A stretch of 64,000 bases of DNA from Lobosporangium transversale (GCF_002105155.1 NW_019029027.1:264297-328296), one strand, 5' to 3'. Counted from the first letter of the stretch, positions 21,243-33,773 are shown. Numbers and translations: made by a program. Notes: a model not told the origin generated them from the sequence alone.

Positions 21243-22977
21243 CTAATGAATGGGTGAGGGTGCGGCAAGTCGATTGGCATGGGTCATTTCTGTTGGCGTG
21301 ATCGGTGTCTGTTGAGATGTATGGTACCGGCCACCGTCTGAGCTGTATTCGGCATCATGACCTTGTTTGTATTGACGACTACTGCCATTCTTGTGAAGAT
21401 GCTGTTGGTGTTGCGACTGCGAATGAGAAGCATATTGCTGCTGATGTTGAGTTGAAGAGTGATGATCTTGTCTGTATTCACGCGTGTGTTCCGGCCGATG
21501 TTCTCGCCTGTGTTGTTCATGACGGGGTTCATTAGCATGATGTCTATAATCATGTCTAGACTGTGATGCTGTTTGTGCTCTGTGATCAGTTTCTTGTCTG
21601 CTATTCAGCTCTTTTCGACCATTGTCATGGTTTTGCTGTGGTCTTGACGAGACATGTCTTGATATCTGATAGCTTTGCTCTGATTGTCCTTGGCCATCAA
21701 GCTCAGGTTCATCACTATATTGATCTTGAGTGCCAGATGGCGGTGGTGCAGGTAATGCAGCGGGCATTGATGGCGAAGGCCTCTCGTCCTCTGGATCTCT
21801 ATTGGCAACCTCCTCGCACATCCAATGCTTCATCAATTGATCGCCATAGGTCTGAAGCTCTTCAATAGAGATGGCCAGTGCAAAGTTGTTGAGTGTTAGA
21901 AACTCGACCTCTAATTGGTTCAATTCTGATACAGGAAGACCTCCGACCTAAGGATACGAAAAAAAAAAAAAAAAAAAAAAAAAAAAGTGGAATAAGGATC
22001 ACAGTTAGAGGTGTTTCTATTAGCTCCTTGCAGAAATTCATCTATTCCTGGCTTGCTCTACTCAAGCATGCACACACAAAAAACGGCGAAAAGATGTGTA
22101 TCCAGCACAAGAAAACACATTATCACACAATAAGTTCCAGTAACAAGAATCCCTACTGTCTTGAACTGATGTACCACGCCCCGCTTCCGCGACCCTGTGG
22201 GAATCTTTAGTCTTCATTTTGGGCAGCACCCAGTCAGAAAAAAAAAAAAGAAAGAAAGAAAAAAAAAAAAGGCCCTGAAAATATGTTCTCGAAGAACCTG
22301 CTGTTTCGTTTTTTTTTGTGTCCAGTGAGAAAAAAAAATCCAGAAAAAGAAAACAATGTATTTTTCTGAACAAGGAGACTGCTCAGCTAATCACGTTCTT
22401 GTTTCGAGCAAGGTGATTGCGCTTCGTTGACTGTCTGTTTGCAGCCCACAATATCCGTCTATGCAGCTGCAGTTCACGTCCAAATAGGAGGATTTGATGG
22501 GAAGATTGCCTGATTTGATTTAATGTAGAGTTTTTTTACCTTTGCGTATCTGGAGTTGGTGAAAAAGACATCGGAAAAGTACTTTGCAGAGACCATGATA
22601 CCAGCAATGATTAGACGATGGATATTGTAACTGTCGATTGAAAACTGACGCCCCTCGCCTCCTGTGATTTCCTCTACATTCCTAGCCATCCTGTCAAAAT
22701 ATACAAGTAAGCTGAGGAAACACTCGTTTGCACAAGGGCAGTATTTGAGAATACGAGTGAGGTAGGCATTAATACTGATGGAAGGAATCGACCTTGCATG
22801 AAAGCGCGTGAACGAGGTATGGATCTGATGCTGGGCAGGAGTCATGACGAGTGGTGTCTCTGGCTCGGGCAAAGATTGCTTGATCTTGTCATTGGCGGTA
22901 GTAATTCGTTCTAGCAAGCTGGCAAGCATCTTGAGAGTCGAGGTGACTGGGTGAATAGACAGGTCGAGGGTATGCAT
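21243..22977 (-). CDS. Pho80/PCL-family cyclin with long Q/H-rich tail
   Basis: Two exons (22977-22540 and 21947-21243) join in phase 0 to 380 residues. Residues about 5-190 read as a Pho80-like cyclin box: LLERITTANDK, FHARSIPSISINAYLTRILKYCPC, ECFLSLLVYFDRMAR, NIHRLIIAGIMVSAKYFSDVFFTNSRYAKVGGLP, and LNQLEVEFLTLNNFALAIS. Such cyclins partner Pho85-type kinases in phosphate and nutrient signalling. The remaining about 185 residues are disordered and rich in Gln, His, Ser and Arg, which is longer than in yeast Pho80. The intron contains an A/T run and is about 590 bp, long for this window. The start is the first ATG in the domain frame; a spliced leader is possible because a CAG lies just upstream. 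Confidence 0.88.
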
Positions 22978-25638
22978 CTTGCTGAAATGATTTAGAAACG
23001 AAGAAAAGAATGCAACAATGAAGCAAGGAAGCAAAGCAATGAAGCAAACAGAGAAGAATAAAAGATGTCAACAAACAAGCAGGTAGAATGAGCAAGCGAA
23101 AAAGGGTGTTGGCTGATGCAGAGCAAAGCAAGAGCAACAGATAAAAAAGACAGTGTCCAAAAGAAAAAGAGCAGACGAGCTACAACAGCAAAGAAAAAGA
23201 GGCTCACTTTTTTATGTCTCGCTGAATTCCTTGATAATGTTATTTCCGGATGTTTGTTTAAAAAAAAAAAAAAAAAAAAATAAAAAGTATGTAGAAAAAG
23301 ATAAAGGGTATGGAAAGAGAAGGGAATTGTAAAGAAAAGAGAGGAAATGAACCCAGGTTGATATGAGGACTTTAATTCTCCAGGAAGTGTCTGGTCAACA
23401 GTAAGGGTTGTGGAAGGAAGCTAAAGCTTAAACTAAAAGTAAAAAAAAATTGGTGGCAGGTGGTCCTTTTTGAACACGCGCTTGACAATCAAAAGAACAG
23501 AAGCCAACACAGCGACAAGGAGTTGGTCGAGAGTCCAAGCCCAAGGAAGGGTGATTTAAAAAAAGATTCAATCCACACAAACACGTACAAAAAAAAAGAA
23601 AAAGAAAAGCAAGGAGACACAGAAATAGCCAGAAGTAAAATAAAAAAAAAAGTCAATCCTGCAAGTCAAATGAAATATGATAAAATTATAAGGGTAAAAA
23701 AAAAAAAAAAAAGTTTAAAAGAATAAGGAATGGAATGTAAGTGAATGAAAGAATGGGGAATGTATTTTTTCTTTCTTTACAAATTAAGGGAAAGAGAAGG
23801 AGAAGGAGAAGGAGGAGAAGGAGGAGAAGAAGAGAGATGAGGAGAAAGATAAGAGAAAGAGACGTAGAAAAGAAACCAGAACCACACGATGATTACGACA
23901 CAATAGGGAAGAAAAGAATAATTGTATAAAGATATGGTTACAACTGTTCACAAAAAGCAGAGCAATTGAACGATCGTGTCAAGGAAAAAAAAAAAAAAAA
24001 AAAAAAAAGAAAGAACAGTCAAGGAAGAATGAAGTGAAGAAAAAAAAAAAAGGAGGTAAAGATAAAGAGAATCTTTTTTAATCAGAGAAAAAGAGTAGAG
24101 GAGGGAAGGGACAGAGAGAGACAGAGAGAGAGAAAGAAGAAAGGGGGGGTTAAAATGTAGTTTTATATGAAAGGTGAAGGAGTGTGTGAGAGTGCAAAGA
24201 CAAGTGTGAGAGTGTGAAGACAAAGTGTGAAGACAGTGAAGGAAGAAAGAAGAGAATGGCTCGATCCAGCCGTTCGATTGGATAGATCCGTCTTCGTTCA
24301 GCTTTTTTAACCCCTTCTCTCTCCTTCCCTCTCTCTCTCTTTGCTTCTCTTCCCTTTCCTTTTAATGTTTGTTCAATTGAATGTCTTGCAGCATTGCATT
24401 TCTTGCATTTGCTGGGAATGAACACTATTTTTTTTTATCATGGAAAAACAAGGGACAAAAGGACCCGTTTTTTTTTGACTTTATTCCCTCTCTTGTCCCC
24501 CAACCAACCAGCCAGCGCGTGTTTGTGCCACACCAGGCTATTTGCGCATTTCACATTCAAGACTTTCAGCATTGTATGCAAACATATACGCACCACACGC
24601 ATGGGACACACCCTCACAAAGCACGTTTTTACTTTTTACCTTTTTTTTTTTATATTTTTTATTTCTTATTTTATTTTTTTTTTCCAAACAGGAAACTGTA
24701 TTCGACAATGAATAAACAATCAACAAAACTAAAGAATTGCCTACCCAAAGAAGCACTCTTCGGTAACACTGCAGTCATATTTTGTCCCATTTATCATCAA
24801 TTCCATAACAGCCATCGATTAGGAACCTATTTCTTTGTCCCACCATGTTCATTATCATCAACTATGCACAATTGAGTTGCTGTGTCCTACAAGGGTCCCT
24901 AAAAGAAAAAGAGCATCCACGCGAGTGACGATCGAGATATTCGCTTCACAAACCTTGTAGATGTGCTTTCTCTTTCTCTCCTTGCCACCAAAAATACGAT
25001 ATGAAGAATGATTCGTGATTGAAGTAAACTAGATCGTGCACAAGCTTGATTACATAGTCAGGTTCCAGAAAGGTACACTTTTACCCCACACATCAACACT
25101 GCAATTTAAAAAAAAGTGAGGACCATCTGACCAAAAAAGCAACTAGGATAAACACCATTACGGTTTCAGCTGCTTGCTCCTATTAATTCAACTCAATGTA
25201 CTTTCTGTTCCATTAACCCAAAAAAAAAAAAAAAAAAAAAAAAATCAAATGAAAAGGAATGAATATTTATACCAACACGCCAATATAAAGCTCAGGGGTT
25301 TATTTTAAGAATGTCAAAACTGATCTAATTGGCTCAACAATAGCTGAAGATGGTGGACCAAGGATAGTCTCTTGGTTTCTGGGATGATGAACATAAAATG
25401 AAAGCCCAAAACCATGGTAACGCAAAATCCGGGGATCTGGAGCAGGAATGCATGCTATCCAAACTTGTCACCAGTCTTTACTAGGGCAGTACTCTAAATC
25501 GGAGTAGTTCCCTGAAAACGAAGAATCGAGCAACATCCGTGCCTCCAAGTAACATTCAATGCTATTTAGAAGATGGGTTACTACCATGATAGATATATTA
25601 AAATATATTGAATATATCAACGAATACATAAGTAGGTA
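22978..25638. promoter_or_regulatory. Long purine-rich flank upstream of the Pho80-like cyclin
   Basis: About 2.6 kb without a convincing gene. From 22980 to 24250 the + strand is almost pure A/G, so the cyclin-sense strand is C/T-rich. It includes GGA/GAA repeats at 23790-23845, GA repeats at 24110-24140 and A runs at 23259-23281 and 23984-24008. The sense transcript leader may be very long and pyrimidine-rich. 24250-25638 is AT-rich with T runs at 24640-24682 and an A run at 25220-25244. Open frames here follow the base bias. Confidence 0.45.
23790..23845. repeat. Imperfect GGA/GAA purine microsatellite
   Basis: Tandem AGGAGA/AGGAGG units on the + strand within the purine-rich region upstream of the cyclin gene. 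The tract is able in principle to form triplex DNA, which is inference. Confidence 0.8.
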
Positions 25639-25901
25639 CTATCGAAGAACATGTAACACATTGTTCATCCTGCTGTGTGCTGGTGACATCTCTATCTTTG
25701 TCAGTCTGTTTTTAAAACCATAATCAAAATCTAAGCAGGTTCGGAGACCTATATAGCTTGCTAATCCAAATGTAGTCAGGATGGTTCCCAACTTACCCAG
25801 TGCTGTTAGGGTACCTCTCTGGGGACCATAAAGTTTAAAATTGAGGAGAACTATATTGAACATGAAGGTGGCAATGAAGAACAGCGTGATATTTCGAAAC
25901 T
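25639..25901 (-). CDS. Putative membrane-protein C-terminal exon, unidentified
   Basis: A minus-strand frame reads from a CAG acceptor at about 25902 through 25639 and encodes about 87 residues. It has two hydrophobic segments (ITLFFIATFMFNIVLL and LGTILTTFGLASYIGL) and a polar tail. A coding-like stretch (SVRYLAPMTGVHGFDQVNTS followed by GTAAGT) lies upstream at about 25948-26015, but its phase does not fit the acceptor, so the two cannot simply be joined. I recognise no family. It may be a real small gene with a different exon structure or a decaying copy. Confidence 0.3.
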
Positions 25902-26039
25902 GAGATGAAGTATAAAGTAGTCAACATTCCATAAATTGAATGTACTTACGAGGTATTAACTTGGTCGAAACCATGAACCCCTGTCATCGGAGCCAGATAC
26001 CGCACAGAATGATGTTCATAGATCTTTTTTAACATTTAG

Positions 26040-26872
26040 TCTGCATATAAGTTGCCCAATAAGGTTGCAATGTGCATCCACGAGTTTGACTACAGGGATG
26101 GACAATGCGTCAGGTCTGAATAAATGCATGGACTATCCAATGTCCCAACAGACAATTTTGAAGTATGTTAAGGATTCAACGTGACACCTGACGACAATTG
26201 AATGTTGAAAAAAAGATCTCCGTTTAGCATCAATGCCTGCCACCCAGCACCCGACTAACAACTGAAGGTTGGCGGTTCAATTCCCAGCGGGAGAGCAGGT
26301 TTACTACACTAAATAGCGCCAATATCTCGAGGGAGAAGTCTAGCGATAGGACCTGCTCTATGGTCTAGAGGTGATAAGCCTTTCAGAATGCCGCGCGGAA
26401 CGACCCTGAAAGAACGGCCGAACGCTAGGCAAAACAGACATTAATCCCCACCATCTACAGTACGTTAGTAATATAGTTCACACACAATGTTGTCCTTGCT
26501 TAGAAATGTGCGATAGTGAAAGGCCTTTAATAGTTAAAAATGTCAGAGGCATTGCTAGAATAAAAAAAATAAAATAAAAAATAAAAAAACCACCATCCAG
26601 CAAATGCAAGTTCACGATGCGGCGAAAAGACGTATTCACAATAGAATTGTCGTGTCAGTGAAATGTGTATAGAGGGGTATTGGTGGAAATAGGGAAAACA
26701 AGCGCATGGACCTCGTGCGTCTATGTGACCATGATCTAGCGCGATTAATTGGTAGTTCAATAAACGAGAACAAAAGGCGTGGGAATGTTTTTATTGGATG
26801 TGAACTGCTAAGAAGATGGATGGATGTGTCCATTTCATTCATTTCGACATCTCATCTTTTCTCTTCCTAGCT

Positions 26873-26905
<33 letters not shown>

Positions 26906-26975
26906 TTTTATAACTTGTCCCTTCGGTTATTCCATCTGAGAACAATAGATCAACCATACAATATATAAGAGTGTC
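26040..26975. other. Intergenic upstream of alpha-mannosidase
   Basis: Holds a tRNA T-arm-like motif (GGTTCAATTCC at about 26274) with no complete cloverleaf, an A-rich stretch near 26563-26590, and a T run at 26874-26902 just before the alpha-mannosidase leader. No gene can be supported. Confidence 0.45.
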
Positions 26976-29311
26976 ATGGCTACTCTTAGCGCGCACCCGA
27001 GGTTCATACGGTCTATCACACTAGATCGTGCCGCCAAGTTCAGCTCTCCCGACATTTATAGCGACATTAACCTCTTCTCACAGCTCTATTCCAAGCGATC
27101 AACTGAAGCTATCGAGCTCTCAGTTTACTCTGTTCCTGACCTTAGACGTATTTCTTTCGACGAAGCCATAAAACAGAATTTCAAACCAACTATTCCGGGC
27201 ACCAAATTTGGTCCCAGCTGGGTATTTTAACGTTTATCTTAAATCAAATGACCAATTCACAAGAATCTATTCAATCGATGTCATTCATTGACAAACTTTA
27301 AATCTTGTAGAGTACGCATTGGTTTAAGCTCAAGATCACTGTCCCTAAACAATGGTCTGGAGAGCACGTCGAATTGCTATGGGATTCAAACAGCGAAGCC
27401 ATGGTCTGGTCCACAGAGGGCATACCCCGTCAGGGTTTGACAGGCGATAGTATGTTCGGAAATTACTTTTTATTGTATTTTATATATATCTTACGTGTGT
27501 TTACGAAGATATTTATATTAATTCTTCCTCGGTCATTCTTAACAAGAGGGTAACGATCGACGAGTCGAATATACTCTCACGAAAAAAGCTAAAGGTGAAG
27601 AGATCATTGAGCTATTGATTGAAATGGCCTGTAATGGCATGTTTGGTGCTGGCAAGGATGGGGTAATCAATCCGCCTGAAGAGAACAGATATTTCCAGCT
27701 CAGCCAAGGTAAACTCGTTGCTTTTCTAAATGCAACAGCTTTTTGATAACCTTATCCTTTTGCATATTTCGGTATTCTTACTTGAACATTCATTCTACAT
27801 TTGAGCAGTCGAGATTGCAGTTCCAAATAAAGCCGCCTGGCAGCTCTTTTACGATATGCAGGTCATACTTGGTATAGCAAACGAGCTTCCTCACGAGGAT
27901 GTCCGTGCTCAAGAGGCTCTTTATGCCTGTAACAATATCATTGACAACTTCAATAGGCGAGACATAGATGTTTCACTAAAGAAATGTCTTGAAATCAGTA
28001 GCGAGTTTTTGTCAAAGAAAGCTGCCCCAGGGGTTCATACGGTCACGGCGGTCGGGAACTGGTATGTGGTGTCAAATACGTGTCCATCATTTAACATTTT
28101 TTGAATGCTGGTTGTTTACAAGCCGTTGCATTGTGATCAAGTATAATTCTGCTAACATTTTATTCTATTTTGGTTTTTTTATGAATAAGTCATATTGATA
28201 CCGCTTGGCTGTGGCCGTATGCTGAAACACGCCGTAAGACTGCCCGCAGTTGGTCCACACAATTACGACTTATGGAGGACTATCCAGAGTATGTTTTTGT
28301 GTGTTCACAAGCGCAGCAGCTTGAGTGGCTTTCCCAGGATTATCCAGAACTATTCAAAGAGATCCAGGCGGCTTCAGAAAAAGGCCGTTTTCAAGTCATT
28401 GGAGCCACATGGGTTGAGATGGACTGCAACCTGCCCAGTGGTGAAGCGCTTTGCCGTCAGTTTTTATATGGCCAACGATACTATGAAAAAAATTTTGGGT
28501 CTCGCTGTAAAATTTTTTGGCTTCCAGATACATTCGGATATTCTGCTCAGGTATTAATTAAACGAGGCTACGAAAAGCTTTTCCATGTTTAGGAGAAAGG
28601 GACACTGAAGCATCCCTTGATGTGTTTTGTATTTTTTTTTTTTTTTAGTTGCCTCAAATCCTTACACTTGCCGGTGCTAAATACTTTTTCACGCAAAAAC
28701 TGTCTTGGAATAATATAAACAAGGTAATTTAGATACCTATTTATATCATGGGTTGGAATCAATGTGCTTGGCATGACTCCTAGTATATTAACCCTCCACC
28801 TTTGTTATTATACTTTTTTTTTAAAGTTCCCCAACACGACATTTACTTGGGTGGGCCTTGATGGAACGAAGGTTTTGACTCACATGGCGCCATGCGAGAC
28901 GTAGGTTTTCTGTTGATATTGAGTGAAATCATAATGTTTTAGAAACTTATAATTTGTTGCTTGATATAGTTATACCGCGCAAGCTGATGTTTCCGACATG
29001 ATCCGCAGGTTAGATGTGCTTCAATGATAAAGGAAGCTCTTGTTTAAACATGTACATCAGTACTTAATATTCTAATGACACACGATGATGTTTTGGATAG
29101 CGTCAAGAATAATCGCGACACAGCTTACAGCAACCAAAGTCTGATGCCTTATGGTAATGGTGATGGTGGCGGAGGGCCCCAACGCGCTATGTTAGAGCGT
29201 ATTCGGCGCATGGCAAATCTTGTAAGCAGGCGTTTTTCCATAGATAGCCTTGTACTCATTTATATCTTCAATCCTTCAGATACAGTGAAATTATACAACT
29301 ATTGAATGAAA

Positions 29312-29342
<31 letters not shown>

Positions 29343-32032
29343 TTCCTTCCAAATTTTTACTCCAGGACGGCATACCTCGCTGTAAATCAGGAAGTGCTGA
29401 AGGCTTCTTTGAGAATGTAGAGAGGCAGGCAAAGGGACTGCAGGAGTGGAAGGGTGAGCTTGTAAGGAGCCTGTTCGTGCCTTTTTTTTTTTTTTTCTTT
29501 TTTTTTTTTTAAACTCTTTTGTTGCCCGAGGATCAAGGTTTTTATTACTAATTACTTTTGATCGGCTCCATGATATGCTATAATCCATGTAAAAGTACTT
29601 TGAGCTTCACCGTGGCACTTACACCTCGCAAGCAGCAACCAAAAAGTACAACAGGAAACTTGAGTTCCTCCTTCGTGATGTGGAAATTGCTGCAACCTTA
29701 TGCCTTGGCTTTGGAAGAAGTGGGTTTAAATACCCTAAGGAAGAACTCGATTCCTTGTGGAAGGATCTTTTATTGTAAGTGTTACGACTTAGCTCTTCAA
29801 TTCGCAACCTGGTTTTATTGTACTAATTCAAGAAATACAGGAATCAATTTCACGACATCCTCCCAGGGTCGGCTATTGAACTCGCCAATATCGATGCTCG
29901 TGCCTTGTACAAAGCAATTGAGACCAAAGGTACTCCATGGTAGCCATAGAGGACAAATGAATAGTGGGCATTTCAGAGAGATTCCGACGATAATACTGAC
30001 CATTAAAATGCCAACCAACCTTCTATTCGATAATCGTACACGCACCTGTCCAGCAACAAAGCTACTAGATAATAGTCTCCATTCGCTTTATCAATCTTCA
30101 TCGCAGCTTGAAGGAGGCGAAGCACGATATGTAGCATTCAACACTTTAGCTTGGTCTCGATCTGAAATCCTTGAGGTCCCGGTGCGGCCAGGAGATAATT
30201 TACAACAATACTCTGCAGACAAGAGCATAGGATACGCTGAGGGTAAGCTCATCACTTTTTAATTTGGACTATCTTGTTTGCTCCAAAATATGCTTATCAA
30301 TCTCGGACTATATCTTTATACTTACTCGCGAATAGTTGAAAATGAAGGGTTCTCCTTCAAAGAGATTTCTGGCTCCAAGGCGGAAAAGGAGGGAGTCCGA
30401 GGTAAAGTAAAGCATTTGTGAATGATTGTATCAAATAGCCCTTGCTCGAAATGGTCTGGCAGACCTTATCCTTAATCGCGTTGTATTTTCCAAACTTATA
30501 AGCATTTACCGAAGGCCAGCATATTATCCTGGAGAACAGCTGGATCGTAGCCAAGTTTAACCAGCAAGGTCATCTGATCGGTCTCTACGATAAACAAGAG
30601 GTCCGTGAACTTATTCCTGAAGGTCAGGCAGGCAACAGGCTAAAGTTTTTTGAGGATGTTCCACTCTACTGGGATGCATGGGATGTAGAGATTTATCATC
30701 TCAACACTGGAAGAAATGCAGGCACTGCGAAAGCTCGTATCGAAGAAGTGGGTCCGCTAAGGGCGACTATTATTGTCAATCATACGCTGTCAGAGAATAG
30801 CACAGCTGTACAAAGTATTGTGCTGAGTGCTGTGTCACCGCGACTCGACTTTCACATGGAGGTAGAATGGCACGAGAACCGTGTTATTTTGGTAAGTAAC
30901 ACGCTTTCCTCATTCCATCATTCCCAAAGATACACGTTGGATTTACTATAAACGTATAAATGCGTAGATGGTCTTAACCCACGCCGTTCTTCTTTATCTC
31001 GCCTATTTACATGTTTATAGAAAGCTGAGTTTATATGGGATATTTGTTCTGATTTCGCAACGTACGATTCACAGTTTGGTATTGTACAGCGTACTACGAC
31101 CTACAACACTAGTCACGATTATGCAAAGTTTGAGGTCTGTGGACACAAATTTGCAGATCTCTCAGAGCATGGGTATGGTGTGGCGCTGCTCAATGACAGT
31201 AAGTTTGGATATTCATGCCATGGGAATATGATGCGGCTATCATTACTGCGTTCGCCTAAAGCTCCAGATCTTAACTGTGATATGGGTGAGTACCTTTATA
31301 GTCCTTTCCTCTTTTCAGTAAATTGGCTACAGTACTTCAATTGGTCCTAAGTCCTTTCTCATTTGTTTAATTTGTCTGTGTAGGGCATCATGAGTTCTCA
31401 TTCGCAATTTATCCTCACAAGGGGACATTTCATGAGTCGAACGTAGTGCGTGAATCGTATCAGTTCAATGCGCCAATGGTTGTCAAGTAAGCCTCATATG
31501 GCCTTGCTACTGTTGAAACAAATTACTGTATATCCTGTAGCCTGTAGATTCTGCAGACCTTTCCCTTTGAACTAATGAGACTACTTTGAACCTTATATAT
31601 ACGTGATATATGTGCTTGCTTTTGTGCAGGGCTGTATCTCAGGATGCTCGGGCTGAGCGTATGCCTGAGTCAGCTTTCAAGATCGAAGGCGCCAGGAATG
31701 TAGTACTGGATACGATCAAAAGAGCTGAGGACTCGGACCATGTCATATTACGACTACATGAAGCTTTTGGTGGCCGTGCCATGTTTAAGCTCAAGAGGTA
31801 TATAATACGAAGCTTTAGATCCTTCTAATAGTGATATTTACATTATCACCTGCTAACATGTTGTATATTCTGTGGGTCATTTTAAAGTGTACTAGATATC
31901 CAGACTATCCATAGATGTAATATCATGGAAGATGAAGGGGTCCCTGTAGACTACAACAAGAATCAAAAGACCTCAGGATGGATCATTTTGCATGCATTTG
32001 AGATTTTGACTCTAAAGCTGAAGCTCAAGTGA
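26976..32032 (+). CDS. AMS1: Vacuolar alpha-mannosidase, glycoside hydrolase family 38
   Basis: Nineteen exons can be chained in phase to 1,077 residues (yeast Ams1 has 1,083). They are 26976-27221, 27311-27449, 27547-27708, 27809-28061, 28190-28550, 28649-28723, 28827-28900, 28970-29008, 29101-29221, 29366-29461, 29596-29774, 29841-29929, 29979-30242, 30336-30401, 30503-30891, 31021-31285, 31384-31486, 31630-31797 and 31888-32032. The GH38 signature [11 protein letters not shown] spans an intron after residue 184. [19 protein letters not shown] (a junction at exons 5/6) carries the catalytic-site Asp region. [10 protein letters not shown] and [13 protein letters not shown] are further family motifs. 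The enzyme hydrolyses alpha-mannosides of free oligosaccharides in the vacuole. The exon starting at 29979 is the least certain junction. A mariner element lies 407 bp downstream. Confidence 0.93.
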
Positions 32033-32436
32033 GACAAAGAAATGAAAAGACTAGAATGAAAAGGGTTATAAACAATAAACTTTGATCTCAGTTAGTTCGC
32101 TCATCTCCACAATTCGCGTCATGTCGTAGAATAAGACAGTATTTCAGTCGACATCCGATCTGAAAAGCGTTCTTTTAATGCGCAGTAGCTCATTATGGAA
32201 TGGTAGATAGTGGGCTCTAAGAAAGGAGACGATGAAGGCAAAGGTATATAGCGTACGAACAGTGACAGACTCTAGAATATTGACATTTAATAAGCCTGTG
32301 ATCATCGCTAGCACAATCAATAAGGTTATTACAAGAGCTGTGATGAATGGGAATACCATATCCACTTCCACTGGGGCTATTGTGACAGATAGCGTCAATA
32401 GAGTTGGGTCTCTAGATAAGCCACCAATGGTCATTG
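32033..32436. other. Intergenic between AMS1 and the mariner insertion
   Basis: Open frames exist on both strands (32232-32483 plus, 32144-32434 minus with one hydrophobic stretch). Both are cut by the mariner insertion at 32437 and neither is recognisable. Whether the element interrupted a gene cannot be decided. Confidence 0.35.
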
Positions 32437-32438
32437 TA

Positions 32439-32466
32439 CAGTCACATGAAAAAATTATACGGCAAA
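32439..32466 (+). repeat. Left terminal inverted repeat of the mariner element
   Basis: Starts CAGTCACATGAA directly after the TA at 32437-32438 and ends in TACGGCAAA. Pairs with 33746-33773. Confidence 0.93.
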
Positions 32467-32559
32467 ATAAATTTAGAAAATAATTGACGCGAAGATAGCA
32501 TCATCCTCTCTCTTTCTTTTTCTCATTTTTCACAACAATAACAACTTGAAAAAACCACC

Positions 32560-33573
32560 ATGCCTTTAAATTTGGATATCGAGGATAAAGCTATCATGGT
32601 TGGAATGCATCTTGCGGGAATGAAGGATGCGGAGATCGCGCTGAAACGTAATGTATCAAGATCAACGGTCTACACTATTATTCAAAGATATTACAAAAGA
32701 GGTACCACCGCTCGCGCCCCCGCCCCAGGACGACCAAGAGCACTGAGTGAAAGAGATATCAGGAGCATAGTGCGCTGCACAAAGAGAGAAAGGAGAGCCA
32801 CTCTTAAGGACATCACCAATCAATTGGCGAAGAAAGTGTGCACAAGGACCGTTGCAGAGATATTGCATTCACTGGGTATCTTCAGCCGGATCGCGGTTCC
32901 AAAACCATACTTAAATGAAGATCATATGAAGAAGCGACTGGCTTTTGCCAAAAAGTACGAGAGTTGGTCCAATGAAGATTGGAGTCGGGTAGTTTGGACT
33001 GATGAATCGTCATTTGAAGTTGGCGAGAATTTCCGTAAGATAAGAGTTTGGCGTACGGCGGAGGAAAAGTACGACCACGATTGCCTTATACCCACTTTCA
33101 AGAGTGGTAGAACATCCTTGATGGTCTGGGGGGCATTCACATCAACCAAAAAGTCTCGGTTGGTTATATTTAAACGAGGTCGTAGAGATGGGCAGTGTTT
33201 TGTGGAAGATGTATATAAAGTTGAACTAATCAGGTTTATGGCTGAAGTAGAGGGCGGCATTCTCATGGAGGATAATGCTCCAGTCCATACTTGTAAGATA
33301 GCAAAAGAATGGCGTGAAAATAACAACATCTCTAGGATTCCAGACTGGCCAGCATGTTCTCCGGATATAAACCCCATCGAGCGTGTATGGTCATTTCTCG
33401 CTAATGCACTCGATAAGCGCTCCAGAGGACCAAGAGATCTCCCCAGTCTCGCAGTAGCTCTTACTAAGGAGTGGAATAATTTGCCACAAGAGAAACTGGC
33501 AAGCCTTGTTGATTCCATGCCCAACAGGCTGAAAGAAGTGAGGAAGGCTAAAGGTGGGCACACTCATTATTAA
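32560..33573 (+). CDS. Tc1/mariner-family transposase, DD35E
   Basis: One uninterrupted 337-codon frame from an ATG in an ACCACCATG context. Residues about 8-45 form a helix-turn-helix (MKDAEIALKRNVSRSTVYTII). GRPR at 57-60 is the AT-hook-like linker common in Tc1 transposases, and a second HTH follows at about 80-105. The catalytic triad is D148 (WTDESSF), D238 (MEDNAPVH) and E274 (SPDINPIERVW). Counting codons gives 35 residues between the second Asp and Glu, one more than the DD34E of classical Tc1. No stop or frameshift is seen. It cuts and pastes the element at TA sites, as known for the superfamily. Confidence 0.95.
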   Translation: MPLNLDIEDKAIMVGMHLAGMKDAEIALKRNVSRSTVYTIIQRYYKRGTTARAPAPGRPRALSERDIRSIVRCTKRERRATLKDITNQLAKKVCTRTVAEILHSLGIFSRIAVPKPYLNEDHMKKRLAFAKKYESWSNEDWSRVVWTDESSFEVGENFRKIRVWRTAEEKYDHDCLIPTFKSGRTSLMVWGAFTSTKKSRLVIFKRGRRDGQCFVEDVYKVELIRFMAEVEGGILMEDNAPVHTCKIAKEWRENNNISRIPDWPACSPDINPIERVWSFLANALDKRSRGPRDLPSLAVALTKEWNNLPQEKLASLVDSMPNRLKEVRKAKGGHTHY

Positions 33574-33745
33574 ACCCACATAGTACTTTTACCTTTCATA
33601 CAGTATATCCTCAAAACCTCCATAAAGAAACAAAATCGACCTCTTTAACGAATTCTAAAGTTTCATGTTGATTGATAAAGTCTTTGTGTATGTTGTCTAT
33701 GATCTGTTTGTCAAGGGTGCTCAAAAAATTACAAAAAAAATAGAA

Positions 33746-33773
33746 TTTGCCGTAAAATTTCTTCATGTGACTG
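33746..33773 (-). repeat. Right terminal inverted repeat of the mariner element
   Basis: Reverse complement starts CAGTCACATGAA and matches the left repeat at 26 of 28 positions. Followed by the TA at 33774-33775. Confidence 0.93.

Larger units (their letters stand above)
32439..33773 (+). mobile_element. Complete Tc1/mariner-type DNA transposon
   Basis: A 1,335-bp element bounded by 28-bp terminal inverted repeats beginning CAGTCACATGAA and flanked by TA dinucleotides (32437-32438 and 33774-33775), the target-site duplication of Tc1/mariner. The two repeats differ at only two of 28 positions. An intact 337-codon transposase fills the centre. Inserted 407 bp after the AMS1 stop. Good repeats plus an unbroken gene suggest recent insertion. 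Confidence 0.93.

Noticed and set aside
23460-23929. Lys/Arg/Glu-rich frames in the purine tract
   Set aside because: They are direct translations of A/G repeats with no start context or motif.
24381-24875. 164-codon Phe/His-rich frame
   Set aside because: Composition follows T-rich homopolymers; no homology cue, no plausible leader or splice sites.
26225-26300. tRNA-like motif with GGTTCAATTCC
   Set aside because: The T-loop motif is good, but no matching acceptor, D-arm or anticodon stem could be folded by eye, and the A-box-like sequence (TGGTCTAGAGG at about 26361) lies downstream rather than upstream.
32922-33563. 213-codon frame antisense to the transposase
   Set aside because: A mirror of the transposase codons; the sense frame carries the full DDE motif set.
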